Origin: Loxodes magnus | Lineage: Eukaryota > Ciliophora > Karyorelictea > Loxodida > Loxodidae | DNA length: 64,000 bases | NCBI GenBank assembly: GCA_946699065.1 | Contig: CAMPDV010000912.1 | Location: 1-64,000 of the forward strand | Direction: 5' to 3' | Shown: positions 23,656 to 35,960 of the stretch, one piece after another | Layout of the letters: the number at the start of each line of letters is the position of its first letter | How positions within the stretch are numbered: the stretch's first letter is position 1 | Position numbers and translations under genes: made by a program | The notes under the pieces: generated by a model | Seen by the model: the letters and a program-made list of their open reading frames with translations, nothing else | Told to the model about the DNA's origin: nothing | Databases searched by the model: none

Positions 23656-24800
23656 TTTAATCTATTAATATATATGATTGCTACTTATAATATCAATTAT
23701 TATGTCTAAATTATATTTTCAAATAGATAATATCCTGCTTATTTACATTTCATTCATCATTCCTTCTTTATTATTCCTCAAATTTTCCTTCTCCCTTTAT
23801 ACAGCTTTAGATTTATCCAGATAATTCTATCATTATAGCAGATCATCTTACTATAATTGTTATTTAAATAACAAATTTGGTATGACCATTATTAATTAAA
23901 TAAATAGAAACTATAAAGAATGATATAAATTTATTAAATTATCTTATAAGTTCTAGTAATTTGCAAATACTTATTATTTATAAATTATTTATATTATATT
24001 TTTATTTCTAAGAAATCCCCTAATTTTATTTAATTTAGTATCCAAATATAATTTTATTTATTTAAACTTTAATAATTTTGTTTAATATTATTAGTGAATT
24101 TTATATAATAATAAAAATAATCTTCATAATTTATTATTCAATCCAACCCCTTGTTATTTTTTCAGTTTCTTGCTATCTAATTAAAATTTGTTGTATCTTT
24201 CTTTTCTGTTTTTCAAATATGAATTAATCTTTTATGACTAAATGTTTTAAATTTAATAATTATAAAAAGATTATTAAATATTCTACAAATTGATTTGTAA
24301 ATTCTATATTTTATCTTTTAGTTTATGACACTATTTTTTAACTTTATTTTGTAGTAATTATAGATTTTTTATTTGTATTTAACTTAACTAACTTTTTATA
24401 TTCATAATAATTATATTTTTCTTCATATAAATTTCTATTAATACAAGTTTTATTTATCTAATCCAATTCCAATTTACTCTATCGATTTTTACTATGCGTT
24501 GCCAAGTGTTGGATTTTGAACCAACCTATTAAGTTCTACTATTTCATAGCCTATAGTTCAAGCACCCTAAGGTGATTGAACATAAATTATGGATTTTCAA
24601 ACTTTTGCAAACGGATTAAAAGTCTAGTGAGGTCTAATTAAGAGATCACACCTAGTCTACTCTTTCATTTTGAATATCGAATTTATAATAAATAGTTTAT
24701 TAATTATCTAGTATGATACTAACATTTTAATGTATAATCTTTTTATCATTTTTAATAAGCTAAACCTTAAATAAATATTATTAAATTTTATCCTGGAAAA
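23656..24800. other. AT-rich, with one strong hairpin
   Basis: No gene is seen. A patch at 24490-24665 is richer in G and C and contains GTTCAAGCACC CTAA GGTGATTGAAC at 24556-24581, a hairpin with ten paired bases and a single mismatch. It could be a ncRNA, a terminator or the edge of a mobile element. Confidence 0.4.
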
Positions 24801-25674
24801 ATGAGGAAAAGATGAGAGGAATATTCAAAGATTTTTTTGCTTCTAGTGGATAGGAGTAATCAGCATCCTAGAATTTCTAAGACAAAGGATAAGCTGTCAA
24901 TAAGGTTGCCCACAAAATTGAGATTCCTACCTCTGAAAAAAAGCTTAGAAAATAAGCCAAAATATCTTGCATTATGAAATCAACTGATTTGAGCACTGAG
25001 CATTAACCAAACTGTGATATGCAGTATTAAAATGATGCTGGATCTACAGCAAGAGATCAAGAAATTAGAAAAAGAGAATGCGATACTTATGGAAAAATTT
25101 GAAAATAGCAGAGAATATAGAATCAAGATTCATGGTTGAAGAAAAAGATTTGAATTTCTTTTAAACATATCTCAATTCTAGAGTAGTAAAACTTAGACCT
25201 ATTAGAATTTAATAGAACTAGGCCATAGACTAGAAAAAAAAAGAAAAGCAACTAAAAGGTAATTTCAACTCTAAAACGCACAATGATAAGTAAAGAAAAT
25301 TGGATATAAAATGGAACTAGACAAAGATACTGTCTTTATATACTCGGATGTATTAAATAAGCCAAATGTGAAGAAATACTACTGCTGAAGGAGTGAAAAA
25401 TATTTTAATCGATAATGCTAACTATTCAGAAAATATAAAAAAGAAATTGGTAAGAGAGATACTGACAAGAAAGAAAACATAATTATTTAGGGAAATATAT
25501 TGTATCATTCATAAAAGATTTTTAGAAAAAGTAAAAATCTTATCCAGAACCTAAACAACTAAGAAGAGTTAAATGGAGAGGGTGATCCTGACAAAAGATG
25601 AAAATCGGTTATTACAAAATTGATTAAAGTGTCCAGAAAAAGAGCAAGTAAAATTAAGTACTTGTTTTGTTTAT
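24801..25674 (+). CDS. Coiled-coil hypothetical protein
   Basis: Two starts are possible. From ATG 24801 one frame runs without an indel to TAA near 25672 (about 290 residues), including a clear coiled coil LDLQQEIKKLEKENAILMEK at about residues 80-100 and a charged C-terminus (IGKRDTDKKENIII). From ATG 24812 the first 70 codons look more protein-like (MRGIFKDFFASSGQEQSASQ) but then need an intron near 25010-25040 to enter the coil. Size and layout resemble the 288-residue protein at 58611. No zinc knuckle is visible. It is followed directly by SINE-like family 1 copy b. The function is unknown. Confidence 0.45.
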
Positions 25675-25724
25675 AATAATAATAAATTTAATTCTGAAAT
25701 ATTATATAAAAATAATATGAATTT

Positions 25725-26120
25725 TGGCCATGGTCTGGAGAAATAGCAGGTAAACTGGTGCAGTGCATATTGCATTGCAAGTAATCTCTTTCTAGATGCC
25801 ACCACGAGGAAAGGTGGACAAGCTCGGAAGAGACAAGCCTAACTTGTCCGAGGATTCTCACTAACAGTATGAATGTTTGACTTACGGATTATCTAATATT
25901 CTTAATTACTAATTCTTATTTGAATTTTATACAAGAAGATTGTAAAATTTGTTAAAAAATCAAGAATAATCTTTAATAAGCAGATTCCCCTTTTGGAGAA
26001 GCTAATGTGACTCATAAGACGGCTAGATATTTAGCAAGAAATAAGGGAAGATTTTTTAATATTAAATATTAATATTGAAAGAGCTGCACTCCAACGAAGT
26101 GATGCTTAACTATAATAATC
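25725..26120 (+). repeat. SINE-like family 1, copy b
   Basis: Has the family landmarks in order: AACTGGTGCAGTG with its palindromic stem, GATGCCACCACGAGGAAAGG, AGCTCGGAAGAGACAAGCC, GATTCTCACTA, an internal A/T-rich section, AATATTAATATTGAAAGAGC, the terminal hairpin, then an A/T tail of TTTATT units. The terminal hairpin here is partly decayed (CACTCCAACGAAGTGATGC). Confidence 0.7.
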
Positions 26121-26217
26121 TTTATTTATTTATTTAATTATTTTATTTCCTCATAGCTATATTTTATATCTTTGAAATAAAAATAAATATTTAGTTTATT
26201 CAAAAGAAAATGGAAAA

Positions 26218-26640
26218 ATGGAAAAATCAAAGCATTAAAAACTTAGCAAATAAAAGGATTTAAAGAAAGCCTAACTAGAAAAAAAAATAAAAGCTACAGA
26301 ATCTTCTTTATCAAGGAGAATTGCTATAAGGAAATTAGCATAGCATTTTAATAATAAAATAGAAAAATTAATTCTTGAAGGAGGAATGAAATGTGACAAA
26401 ATAAAGAAAGCTTTTAATAAGCAGATGGATATAGAATCTTTCAGATAGAATAAGTAACTGATGAAAATACTTAACAGTTAAATGATATATTTAAAGAAAA
26501 ATAATTTGTTCAAATAAAATTGTAACATAGCGAATAATTGGCATAATTATTTTAATCTACTAAATCGAGTAAATTTTGATGATTACTGAGGTAACTAAGA
26601 TATTAACACAGCCAATCAAGTAAGTAATGAATTAAAAATT
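26218..26640 (+). CDS. Hypothetical basic helical protein
   Basis: The start is chosen at the second of two close ATGs (26218), because its frame gives MEKSKHQKLSKQKDLKKAQ, then ESSLSRRIAIRKLAQHFNNK, then LEGGMKCDKIKKAFNKQMDI, and later VNFDDYWGNQDINTANQVSN using TGA as Trp. It is basic and helical with no family that I recognise. Beyond 26640 the best frame changes (TEETLAIWRNCNSLQ near 26865), so the gene may continue to about 26990 through an intron. It lies just downstream of a SINE-like element. Confidence 0.4.
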
Positions 26641-27849
26641 TAATGAATTTAAATTAAAAAAAATTTAATATTTAAGAACTTTATACTTCCAAATAAAACG
26701 GAAGCAATAAATAAAGAGGTGCTGATGTTACAAATCTTTCCAACATCCAATAAAATACATTTTTGTTTTTGAAAGGATTAAAAAAATATGATTAAAGAAT
26801 TTGAAGATAATTAACGAGATATTTTATAAATAACAATAGAATGTACAAAAAATGATTGAAAACAGAGGAGACCTTAGCCATATGGAGGAATTGTAATAGT
26901 CTTCAGAAAAAAAATTTAGACGAAAATTTCATTCTCAATAAAAATAGAGAGCTGAAACATTTTGAAAGTTAATGTAAAGCAAAATTTTTTAAATTTTAAT
27001 TTGTCAATATTTATATTATATTTAGTTGATTTGAATTCTATAAACGTAATTAAAATAAATTATATTAGAAATTTATTTAAAGTATTAAAAAAAGTTTTAA
27101 ATATTTAAAAAGTTATATCATAAAATCAAAAGGCATAAAGCGTCATAAATATTTTAGTTTTTTTAACTATAATTTTGATTTAATATAAACAATGCCCAAC
27201 TCATTTCTAAAACCGATCAATTAAAAATTTTATAAATAAAATGAAATATAATAATTTTAACTATTAATAAGTTTAGTAAGATTACCTAGAGTTAAGTTAA
27301 ATATATAGACAATATGGTGATCTAAAATATTTAGTTATGATTAAATTATCTACATAACACTTTATTTATAAAATTAATACAAATCAAAATGAAAAAGATA
27401 TATTGAGTTAATTTCTCTAATACCTTCTTCAGTTTTACTAATTATCCTTTTAATAGATTTTTTTAATTTATATATAAGCAATTTAATTCTCTTTTTACGT
27501 CTTAAAAATATAGCTATAAAATAAAAATAAAGTAAATTTAAAAATAATAATTTAATAAATTAAGATTATAAATAAATTTGTTTTAATAGTTATCTGCTTC
27601 TTAACTATAAACTAAGAATCTATTTTTACATTCATTTTATAAAATCTAATTAGATTAGTTTTAATTAGTTTATTAATATATCTTCTAAATAACTATTATA
27701 GTAGTGAAGCGCAGGTTTAAATTCGTTTATTTTTATTTAAATTAAATTATCAAATTTAATTTATTAAAATATTTAGTCTGTTAAAAATTCAAAATGTAAA
27801 ATGAAAGAAATCGATAAGTACAATCTAAAACATCTTACAAGAAAATATA
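26641..27849. other. Possible 3' extension, then AT-rich with no gene
   Basis: 26641-26990 may be a further exon of the gene at 26218. It contains GAGGTGCTGATG near 26717, shared with the start of the window. From about 27000 to 27850 only A/T sequence is seen. Confidence 0.3.
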
Positions 27850-28505
27850 TTTGAGGATATATCTGTTCATCTAGTTTCTATTTCATTTGTTGATTTATTC
27901 TTTAAGTCTTGAGTTTTAAAATTTTTTCCTATATATTTATCCTGTTCTCTTTGGCCAAATGCGGAAAAATTCGTATAATATTTATTTCTTATTAGTTCTT
28001 TCAATTTCATTTTTCTTTTAGCACTATCTTCAGCAATGGTTTTTCTGACATATATGGCACCTGATCTTTTTACGATAGTAATTTATCTTATTTATCTCTT
28101 ATTATTATTCAGATTCGATTTCCATTGGAATGCTTAATTACTAATCTTGAAATTTTTAAACTGCTAGCTGTTAATATTCTTACTTTACTTAAAGTTCTTT
28201 AATTTCATATTAGAATCTAGAGAATTTAAATTAAAATAATTGAGGAACTTCATTGAATTATTTGCCGATATCTTCAAATTTAGCTATTATTGACTCTTAA
28301 AGCTTATCAAGAGTATCTTGTATTGCTGGAAATTATAGATCTAGTTATTAAATCAATTTACCTAACATTTTGATAATTTTTCTATTCTTAATCTTTGCTG
28401 TTTTAGCTTATATTATATATTTGATATCCTTTGCTGCACTGATGATACAATGGATACGTAAGATGATTCTTAGTCTTATAAAGATGATTATTCGATTAAA
28501 TTAGG
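27850..28505 (-). CDS. Coiled-coil protein with short CCHC-like zinc knuckle
   Basis: A minus-strand frame gives LIEQSSLQDQESSYVSIVSS and a coil QRISNIQYKLKQQRLRIEKL. Removing a 26-nt GT...AG intron (GTTAGG...AACTAG, about 28345-28370) joins this in frame to DTLDKLQESIIAKFEDIGKQ and EIKELQVK. Then come PMEIESEQQQEINK and the knuckle CHICQKNHCWRQC (C-x2-C-x3-H-x4-C, one residue shorter than usual). After the knuckle the frame is again uncertain; a Lys/Gln-rich coil continues to about 27850. The order Ser-rich start, coil, M-E/D-I/V-E motif, knuckle, coil matches the gene at 21721. No start codon was identified; the real start may lie further upstream. Confidence 0.5.
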
Positions 28506-28631
28506 TAGTTATTCTTATTTTTAAAATATTCGCTAATAGAGGTCTATTATTTCTTAGGTGCTATTTTATATAAATTAAGTTAGTTGATTATTAATTATTA
28601 TTACTTTAAATTATTTATTTTATAAATATAA

Positions 28632-30626
28632 ATGGAATCTAAGAAAAAAGATTTAACAGTAGATGATATTTTAGAATTATTAAACAGAAACGGAGCTTCA
28701 AAAGATATCAGATCACCAATTAGAATATGAGATTATGATTAACTAATTCCAAATGATAAATATCTAAATCAACTTAAAAATATTGGCTAGGGAGCTTTCG
28801 GAGCAGTCTATGTTATATAAATAGATAATCTTGATTATGCACTCAAAATAATGACACAAAGAAAAGGATAAACTTAGCAAGATCTTATTAATAATTTCTA
28901 TAATGAATGTAAATAACTTTTATCAGTCAATCACCATAGAATTTTAAGAATTATAGGAATTGCTATTGATACTAGAGTAGAAAGTGACTATCGCTTTTGT
29001 CACTATACTAATTACTAATAAAAAGGAAATTTGTATAACTTAATTAAAAATTAATAATTATTTCCAGATGTCTAAAATAATAAAAAGAGACTTGAAAAAA
29101 AAATAAAGTTACTCGGTTAAATTGCTGAAGGAATACAAGCTATTCACAATGTAGGCCTCATTCATAGAGATATAAAATCTTTAAATATTTTGATAGATGA
29201 AAATGATGCTCCTAAAATAGCTGATTTAGGTTTAGCAAGTGATAGTAAGATATCTAAAACTTCCTAAGCAAGAGGAACTTCTCGATGAATGGCTCCCGAA
29301 ATTTTTATGGGGAAAATTTATCCTTAAAGCGATATTTGATCGCTTGCGTGTGTTACAACAGAAATATTTAACGAATATGCTCCATTTAATAATATCGAAG
29401 CAAAACAAATTAATGACTAAGTGGTAAACTTATAAAATATTCCAGAACTAGGAAATTAAATAAAATAAAGTAATTAACTAAGATAACTCTTAGAAGCATG
29501 CTTTAACTAAGACCCGATATAAAGACCAAGCATTCAATAGTTTAGAATAACAATTGAATAAATAATATAAAATTTTGAAAATGAATTTTAAGATACTAGC
29601 TCCCCATATTTACCCTCAAATAATATAAAAAGCACTTACATTTATTAATTCAATTCAGAACAAAGCGAAAATATAACTAAAGAACAAAAATTCCAAAACA
29701 ACTTATAATTTTCAAATAATATTTAATACCCTTTCTGTACATTTTTAAAGGATGCAAATACAGTAATTTCTATGACTGGAGTTAACTTTAAAGAAGAGAA
29801 ATTATTAAATGGTTCTATCTTGATGGATGAAGAAACTTCTGTCTATTATAATGAAAACTCAATCTACGTTGCAGGAGGAAAATTTGACGGAAATTGCTCA
29901 TAAAACTTTCAAATTATTGATAGAAATAATTTTCAAGTTATTAAGACTAAATAGATGCTTTATCCTAGAAGTAATCCTGGAATAATTCCTAGAAATGTAG
30001 AAAAAAATGAATTAATTTATATATTTTCAGGAAATAATTCAACTTAATAGGAGAAAGCAAGTGAATATTATAATGCAAAAGAAGATAAATTCGTAAAATT
30101 TTAGGAAATAATACTCAATAATAAAAACTTTGGAAGCATTTTAATAGATTAAAATATTTTCGTTTTAGGGGGATTAGATAAAGAAGAAGAAGAATAAATG
30201 TTAGGTTAGAGATATGATTTAGAAATTGAAGTTTGAGAAATAATTGATGATTATATTCCAAACGGATCTTCATTAAGTTTAGTAAGTGATGAGAATAATA
30301 AGATTTATATGTTTGGTGAATATATTGATGGAGTTTATAACTTCAAATGGGAGTAAGAGGAAGCAAAATATGAAAAGATATGTGAGCAAAGTTATCCCGG
30401 ATAACCTTGCAATTAGAATCCAATAATAGAGGATTAAAAAATATATGTGTTTGACGCCAAAAAAGTTTATTGCTATGATATTCAAAAGGATTGTTGGGAA
30501 ACCATATATGAGAGTAAGATACAATTAACTTATGAATAAATTTAAGAATAACTATAAAATTTGACTAGAAAGATTAGATAATAGAAGATTGAAGAGTAGA
30601 AGTAGTAATAACTTTATAAATTTTAA
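28632..30626 (+). CDS. Kinase-kelch fusion protein, paralog A
   Basis: ATG 28632. The kinase domain spans residues about 30-300: glycine loop IGQGAFGAVY, catalytic Lys in YALKIM, HRDIKSLNIL, DLG in place of DFG, GTSRWMAPE with Trp as TGA, SDIWSLA, and RPS near the end. The WMAPE and HRDIKS forms are typical of the tyrosine-kinase-like (TKL) group of Ser/Thr kinases. A Gln/Ser-rich linker leads to kelch-type repeats from about residue 375 (IYVAGGKFDG, YIFSGNN, FVLGGLD, YMFGE, YVFDAKK), expected to form a beta-propeller for binding partners. The C-terminus is a short Gln/Glu-rich helix. The frame is intact over about 664 codons. The stop is taken as TAA 30624-30626, with no in-frame TGA for a long way beyond. 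The upstream 60 bp are nearly identical to paralog C. Confidence 0.85.
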
Positions 30627-32109
30627 TTTAGAAACTAAAATCTTTAAATAAAATAAATATTTATTGTTCGAAGTTAAGGATTTAATTTGAGTTTTAGAAA
30701 ATAAAAATATTCATTAATTTAAATTAAATTAAATTAAGAAACTGAATATTTTATGAAAGAATCAAGATCTAAAAATATAAAATATTTATTTTTTATTTAT
30801 TTAATTATTTGCATTTTTAACTTGAAATTCTTCAAATTTATTTATTCTCAAATATTTTATAATACTATTTTACTTTTATTGTTAGTTTTTTATATGAAAT
30901 ATTGTATGATCTAAAAAATGTCAACTATCTATTTACATTATAATTTTAATTAGGTATATTGCTATTCTGTTTAATTTTATTTCTAGATATGCTTTAAGGT
31001 TATAATGTATGAATATTTATTCAAATAGAAAGTTTTATCATCTGTTCTTTTAGACAATTTCAGTTTAATGTAAAATCATTTTATTCTTAAAATTCGATTC
31101 ATGAAAGTAAATTTCTTCAATAATATAAGAAGAAGATATTAACTAATGTAAAATGACTTTTATTGCTATTTTAAGAATTGAAAAAAAGGATTAAAATTAT
31201 CTAAAATACGATATAAGAATTGTTAGATTTATTTTATTTTTCTAACTTTTTTTAATTAACTTTTAAGCAAGTTGTAATAGAGTCAATAATAGAACATTTA
31301 TAATGATTTTATAATTGAATGCTAAAGCTAAATTATGATATTTATAATTATTTCATTGTTTTTAGTTTATTATTTATTTTAAATATTATTTTTTAGTAAT
31401 TGTACTGAACATTAACTTAATTTTAATTTAAATTAGCTTGTAAAACTTGAGACCGTTAAAATTATTTTGTACAGTTTAATCTGAAAAACTTATTAATTGA
31501 TATAGATAGGTCAATATTCTGATCTATTTCTGTTAAAAAGAGATAATATGAGTATCTAATATACATTCCATATTCATATATTTCAAGCTTCAACTAAGAC
31601 CAGAAATAGTACGGATAAATAAATTAAAGATATTAGATCCAACAAGAAACTTCCCTAAGGTTTAGAGGTATAATCAGTCTATTCTTAATTTAGTTGCACC
31701 AATCCTTGAATTATAAAAGGCATTAGTTACATCATAATACTATAGTTCCTTTATAACTAAGTTTACTTTCATTAATTTTACGATAAACATTGTAATAGCT
31801 AAGAATATCTGTCTTTAGAATAATAATTAATAAAATTATCGGAATGAATCACTTTTTTTAAAATTGAGAAAAACATTAAAAAGATATTTTTAGATTACGA
31901 AAAAAATTCTTTGAATTAAAAATAAATTAGAGCAAAATGAATAAAAAAGTGTCAATACGAAAAGTGCATTTGTAAAACATCTTCTACCTTGGAAGAAAAA
32001 TCTCGTGACGATGTCAAGTCAATTTAGCATTTCAAATATTAGAAATTTTTAATTTAAAATTTGAGATATTAGAAGCTATCTAAATTAAATTAAATGATAA
32101 TTTTAATTT
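30627..32109. other. AT-rich, no gene seen
   Basis: Intergenic sequence after kinase-kelch A. No frame or structure stands out. The minus-strand hydrophobic frame at 30279-30524 is a shadow of the kelch domain. Confidence 0.4.
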
Positions 32110-32734
32110 ATCATTTATGCTGGAGAGCTGAGAGAAATCTGTTTGAAATTATTAAAGGGGGTGCTTCTCTTTAGTTTATAGTATTTTTGTGAATTTTTCC
32201 ATAGAAATTCCCTTTTGAGTAATATAGGTACGTCAGTTCTTTCGTAATTTTCTTGATTTTTATTTTTACAAATTTTAAATTTCTTAACATAATTTTAGAA
32301 GATGATAGATTGAACCACAGTATTAATATTTTTTTCTTGGTTATTTTACTATAGTTATTTTAGATTTTGTGCACCAGGAAAGGATACCTACATTTTTGAT
32401 TGTTAAATCATTTTCACTTCTCATATTTTAGGCTTGAATTCGGCTGCTACTCCTGGAAATTCAATTTTAGATGTTTTTAGTTTTGTCAATTATTCCTTAA
32501 GGTAATATATTGACGCCTACATGTCTTTAAATTCAATCGGTTCTTTGGGAAATTGAATCTGCTCGTTCTCTTAACAGTTGCTTTTCGTATCATAGAGCTC
32601 CTATAATCTTACGTAATTCTTCTACATCATATGGGACATCCCAATCTTCATTGTACTCAACCTGGTAATAATCTTTATTCTAAGTTTTAAATGGTCTTAT
32701 TTTTTGGGTTAGAATAGTTTTTATTATTTAACAT
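32110..32734 (-). CDS. Hypothetical protein with frame changes
   Basis: The likely start is ATG 32734-32732 (MLNNKNYSNPKNKTIQNLEQ). Good protein-like sequence follows in other frames: YNEDWDVPYDVEELRKIIGA at about 32560-32640, then YYLKEQLTKLKTSKIEFPGV and AAEFKPKIWEVK at about 32420-32520. Two frame changes are needed, consistent with tiny introns or decay. Amphipathic and charged; no family recognised. Its neighbour on the + strand (32777) starts about 40 bp away, divergently. Confidence 0.4.
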
Positions 32735-32776
32735 TTGTTTTTTCGATCTATTCAGAAAATTTTTTGTTTTTTTATG

Positions 32777-33165
32777 GCTTCCGAGGAGGAACTAATAAGT
32801 GAAATACTTCTTTCTTCTTCTCGTTTTCTCCTTCGAACCAGGTAACCCTTTTATAGACCTGCAATTTTATATTATGAACGCTATCTAAATAATTATGAAG
32901 TTAATACGAAGAAACCAAGCATTTAAAGAAGAATAACAAAAAATCTTTAACAAAAAGGAAGAAATTAACTTGCAACTCATTTCTTAAGAAATAGATTTAT
33001 ATGTCTTCTGAAGATTACTCTAAAATCATAACGCTCAATCTAACATCTAGTTTTAGAAATTGAATATCAAATTTATAAATAAAACAAGATAAACAATCTG
33101 TTTAATGAAAGTGATTCGAAAATTTGATTAAATGTAAATAGAAAAAAAGAAGATATAATCCTATT
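32777..33165 (+). CDS. Hypothetical helical protein, probably intron-containing
   Basis: ATG 32777 gives MASEEELISEILLSSSRFLL. From about 32915 a different frame gives AFKEEQQKIFNKKEEINLQL and ISQEIDLYVFWRLLQN, clearly helical, with Trp as TGA. A GT at 32842 (GTAACC) could open an intron that restores the frame. No domain is recognised. It lies directly upstream of SINE-like family 2 copy a, as the coiled-coil gene at 24801 lies directly upstream of family 1 copy b. Confidence 0.4.
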
Positions 33166-33227
33166 ATAGATCTCGATCAAATATTTTATAAATATTATAT
33201 ATTCATTTTTAAAATGAATTCTGGTTT

Positions 33228-33500
33228 TTTAGTCGATCGAATAGGTAATCTGGTTCAGTCATGTATGCACTGAAAGTATTCTTGCAATGGATGCCACCAC
33301 AAGCAAGTAAGGATGGGCCCATTGAGTGATATGCCTTACTTGTTCGAGGGTTCTCTCTATCGGTACAAGAAGTCGACTAGAGGGAACCGAAATCCAGATC
33401 TCAGAGTTATCCTGATTTTACATATCGCTATTCTGATCAGGAGTTTAGAAAACAGCAAAGTTGCGACTGAGATCACAAATAGCTATTATTTAAAATAATT
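33228..33500 (+). repeat. SINE-like family 2, copy a
   Basis: Shares its head with family 1 (ATAGGTAATCTGGTTCAGT, the palindromic stem around TGTATGCACTGA, ATGGATGCCACCACAAG) but has a different body. That body contains GAGGGTTCTCTCTATCGGTA, CGACTAGAGGGAACCGAAAT and a CTGATC...GATCAG inverted repeat at about 33408-33440. The small open frame across 33313-33498 is a shadow of this structured sequence. A second copy is at 38905. Confidence 0.6.
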
Positions 33501-35129
33501 TAACCTAATTGGATCATTTGACACAAATATTGGAATGTTCTCTAACTCCGGTCTTTGGAAGTTTACAAGAATTTGAAGAGTGAATTCAATCAATTTTGAT
33601 TATAAAAACGGATAGAAGAATAAAATAATCAAAGAGACCAGATGAAGCTAGCAACATTTCTAACCTATTATTAATAATTAAATTTGGCTTATTTATTTTT
33701 TCGAGGTGAACCAAACAATGGTGGTTTCACACTATCTTAATTAATTTATAAAAGTTTTAATTAAAAATTAGAAATGAAAAATAACATGAAAAAGTAATAA
33801 AAAAATAAAAAATAAAAATTATCAGGATGAATTTAGAAAAACTTTACTATAATGATCTGCAAATGTATTAATAAGCAAAGAAAAATGTTTGAAAAATATT
33901 AAGCATATTTATCATATCTTTAGAATATAAATTTTAATTTGAACGGGATTGAAAATCTCTAAATAAATCAAAAATTATTTTTAAGATTAATTTAATTTTT
34001 GAAATTTTAGGGAATAAATCCAGTTAAATAAAAAGATGCATTTTTATAATTAATAAAAGAAAATATTTTAAACTAGAATATTAAATATAAATAAAATTAT
34101 GGCTGATAATTATTATATTATCTTAAACTAATTTACAATCTAGAATTTTCTTAGTTATTAATTCATTTACTATTTTTAAGATTTATAATTTAAGCTTATT
34201 CTATATCATTTATTCTTAAAATACTAATAAATATACAATAAATGCTATAAAATATCCTTAATTTTCTTAATTTTTGCAAAAGCAGAATTTTATAGCAACT
34301 AAATATAGTGAGAAGATAAAAAAATGTAGATGAAGGTCTCACACTAATTTAGATTCTTATCTCTAAAGAAAACTCAATAAAATAAGCCAAATATAGAAAA
34401 GAAATAAAGTCACTGAATTTTTCACAACTGAATAAATAAATTAAGAGAAAATAATTTTAAGGAATTAAAACTTAAAAGATGAAATAAAGAGACTTAAGAA
34501 GCATAAAATTAAAATAATTAAGAGCCATAATATATATTTATAAATTTACTAATGGCTGAGCTAAAACTCAATTAAAATAAATAATCTGCAAAAAATATTT
34601 TAATTTATTATATAAAAAATAATGAGAAAAAAATTGAATGAATAGTAAAGAAATAAAAATAAATGCTAACTTAATCTGATTGCTAATATTATTGAGATTG
34701 AGGGATTTAAATATAGGTGATAAATATAATAAAATATAAATCCAAAAGAGAATTTTTTTTTAACTTATAAAAATATTCCTGCAAAAATTAAAAATTTTTT
34801 ATTTCCAAAATAGAATTGAATAAATGATTAAAAGAAGCAAGACAGACTAAAGAAAAATACTTAAAAAATGTTAAAATGAAAAAAGAGAAACTATATATTG
34901 ATTTTAAACAAATCTCAAGAATAAAAAAACAAAAATGGCAAAGAGTATATAGAAAATAAGTGAAATAATGATAAATTACGTAAAAAAGAAAGACAATTAA
35001 ATTTTTAAAGTAGTCAGAAAATCTACAGATTATATAAAACAGTTTATAAATGCCTTTAGGAAACAAATTAAAATTTCTCATAATTAGTTTTAAGTCCAGT
35101 TAACTAATTTATTAAGTTAATTAAATTCA
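33501..35129. other. AT-rich, no gene recognised
   Basis: Mostly A/T-rich. 34780-35080 is strongly A-rich on the + strand and could be a decayed lysine-rich coil. The hydrophobic minus frame at 34788-35081 is its shadow. Confidence 0.35.
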
Positions 35130-35640
35130 AATAAAATTTGCTTTATGGCTATAATTTTGGAAAATTTTTAGGGATTTCCTTTTTCCATTATTATTCAAGC
35201 TCCAGTTCAGTTATTCTTTCTTTTTACATCAGATATTTCTATCACTTGGGGAAAGAAAGTTGTTACCCTGTGTCAGATCGATCATCAGATTGCTCTTCTT
35301 TTTCCTCTTGCTGTGCTCATTTCTTTCATAGGTGTATCGACTTTTGTAAATGTTGCAAAATTTTATAATTTCTTTTGGTTTATTTTTGCTTTTCCATTTC
35401 TTTCTCTATTTCCTTTGGAATAAATCATACTATAAGGATTTTTATAGAAATTATTTCAGTCTTCATTCGATTTATGTATTAAATTAGTCTTATCTCACTA
35501 TGTTTTTTTTATTTTTGTTCTTGAAATATTCAGATGTTTTTTCATTGTTGAATTCTTTCTCTTATCATTTTTTTATCCTGTGGAATTTCTATATTATTCG
35601 CTGGAGTGAGGATCTTGATCTTCAATGATTCTCAACTTCT
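35130..35640 (-). CDS. Hypothetical acidic/coiled-coil protein, frames broken
   Basis: Minus-strand reading gives KKLRIIEDQDPHSSEQYRNS and NEDWNNFYKNPYSMIYSKGN in one frame (35400-35640). Another frame (35140-35400) gives ILQHLQKSIHLWKKWAQQEE, EEQSDDRSDTGQQLSFPKWQ and ERITELELEQQWKKEIPK. The acidic Ser/Asp block next to a coil resembles the coiled-coil / zinc-knuckle family in this window, though no knuckle is seen. Indels or introns separate the parts. The + strand frame at 35138-35368 is a shadow. Confidence 0.4.
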
Positions 35641-35694
35641 TCTTTTTACTTTATTTAATCTTCTTCCAATATTCAGACTCTTATAAAAAAAAAT

Positions 35695-35960
35695 CTTATT
35701 ATAGAGAGAATAGCCCTTCAATAGGGCGCATCTCTTTAAAAAAGTCAATTTATAAGTCTCTTTAATCTCCAATATTCTCAAACCATTATCTCTTTTATTT
35801 GCAGGCGAGGTTGCGGTTCAAAATCTCCAAAGCATAGGACGTTAACAGGTGATTACAGGTATATTTCCAACCCATGATGAAGAGATTAGTCAGTTCCTAC
35901 ATTTAGAAAAGGTTGTTTCACAGTCAGTTCCTTTCTGGGGAATTCTTCTAGACCTTAAAA
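35695..35960 (-). repeat. SINE-like family 3, diverged copy
   Basis: Begins with a terminal hairpin GAGAGAATAGCCC TTCAA TAGGGCGCATCTC, equivalent to the hairpin that starts the copies at 39363, 47736, 56203 and 60284. The body carries TCTCCAAAGCATAGGACG ... CAACCCATGATGAAGAG, a module that occurs twice in the copy at 56203-56690. Orientation is set by placing the shared hairpin at the 3' end. Confidence 0.5.

Noticed and set aside
28632-30626. Code with UAA = Lys and UAG = Glu, as in another ciliate
   Set aside because: Conserved positions, for example Q in the kinase RPSIQQF and IGQG segments, fit Gln for both codons, and TGA is Trp rather than stop.
33313-33498. 61-residue + strand ORF
   Set aside because: It lies wholly within a structured repeat shared with 38905; no conservation of the peptide in the other copy.
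35138-35640. Membrane protein on the + strand with hydrophobic segments
   Set aside because: The minus strand gives a charged, acidic/coiled-coil sequence with better composition; the hydrophobic frame is its complement, as seen opposite other coil genes.
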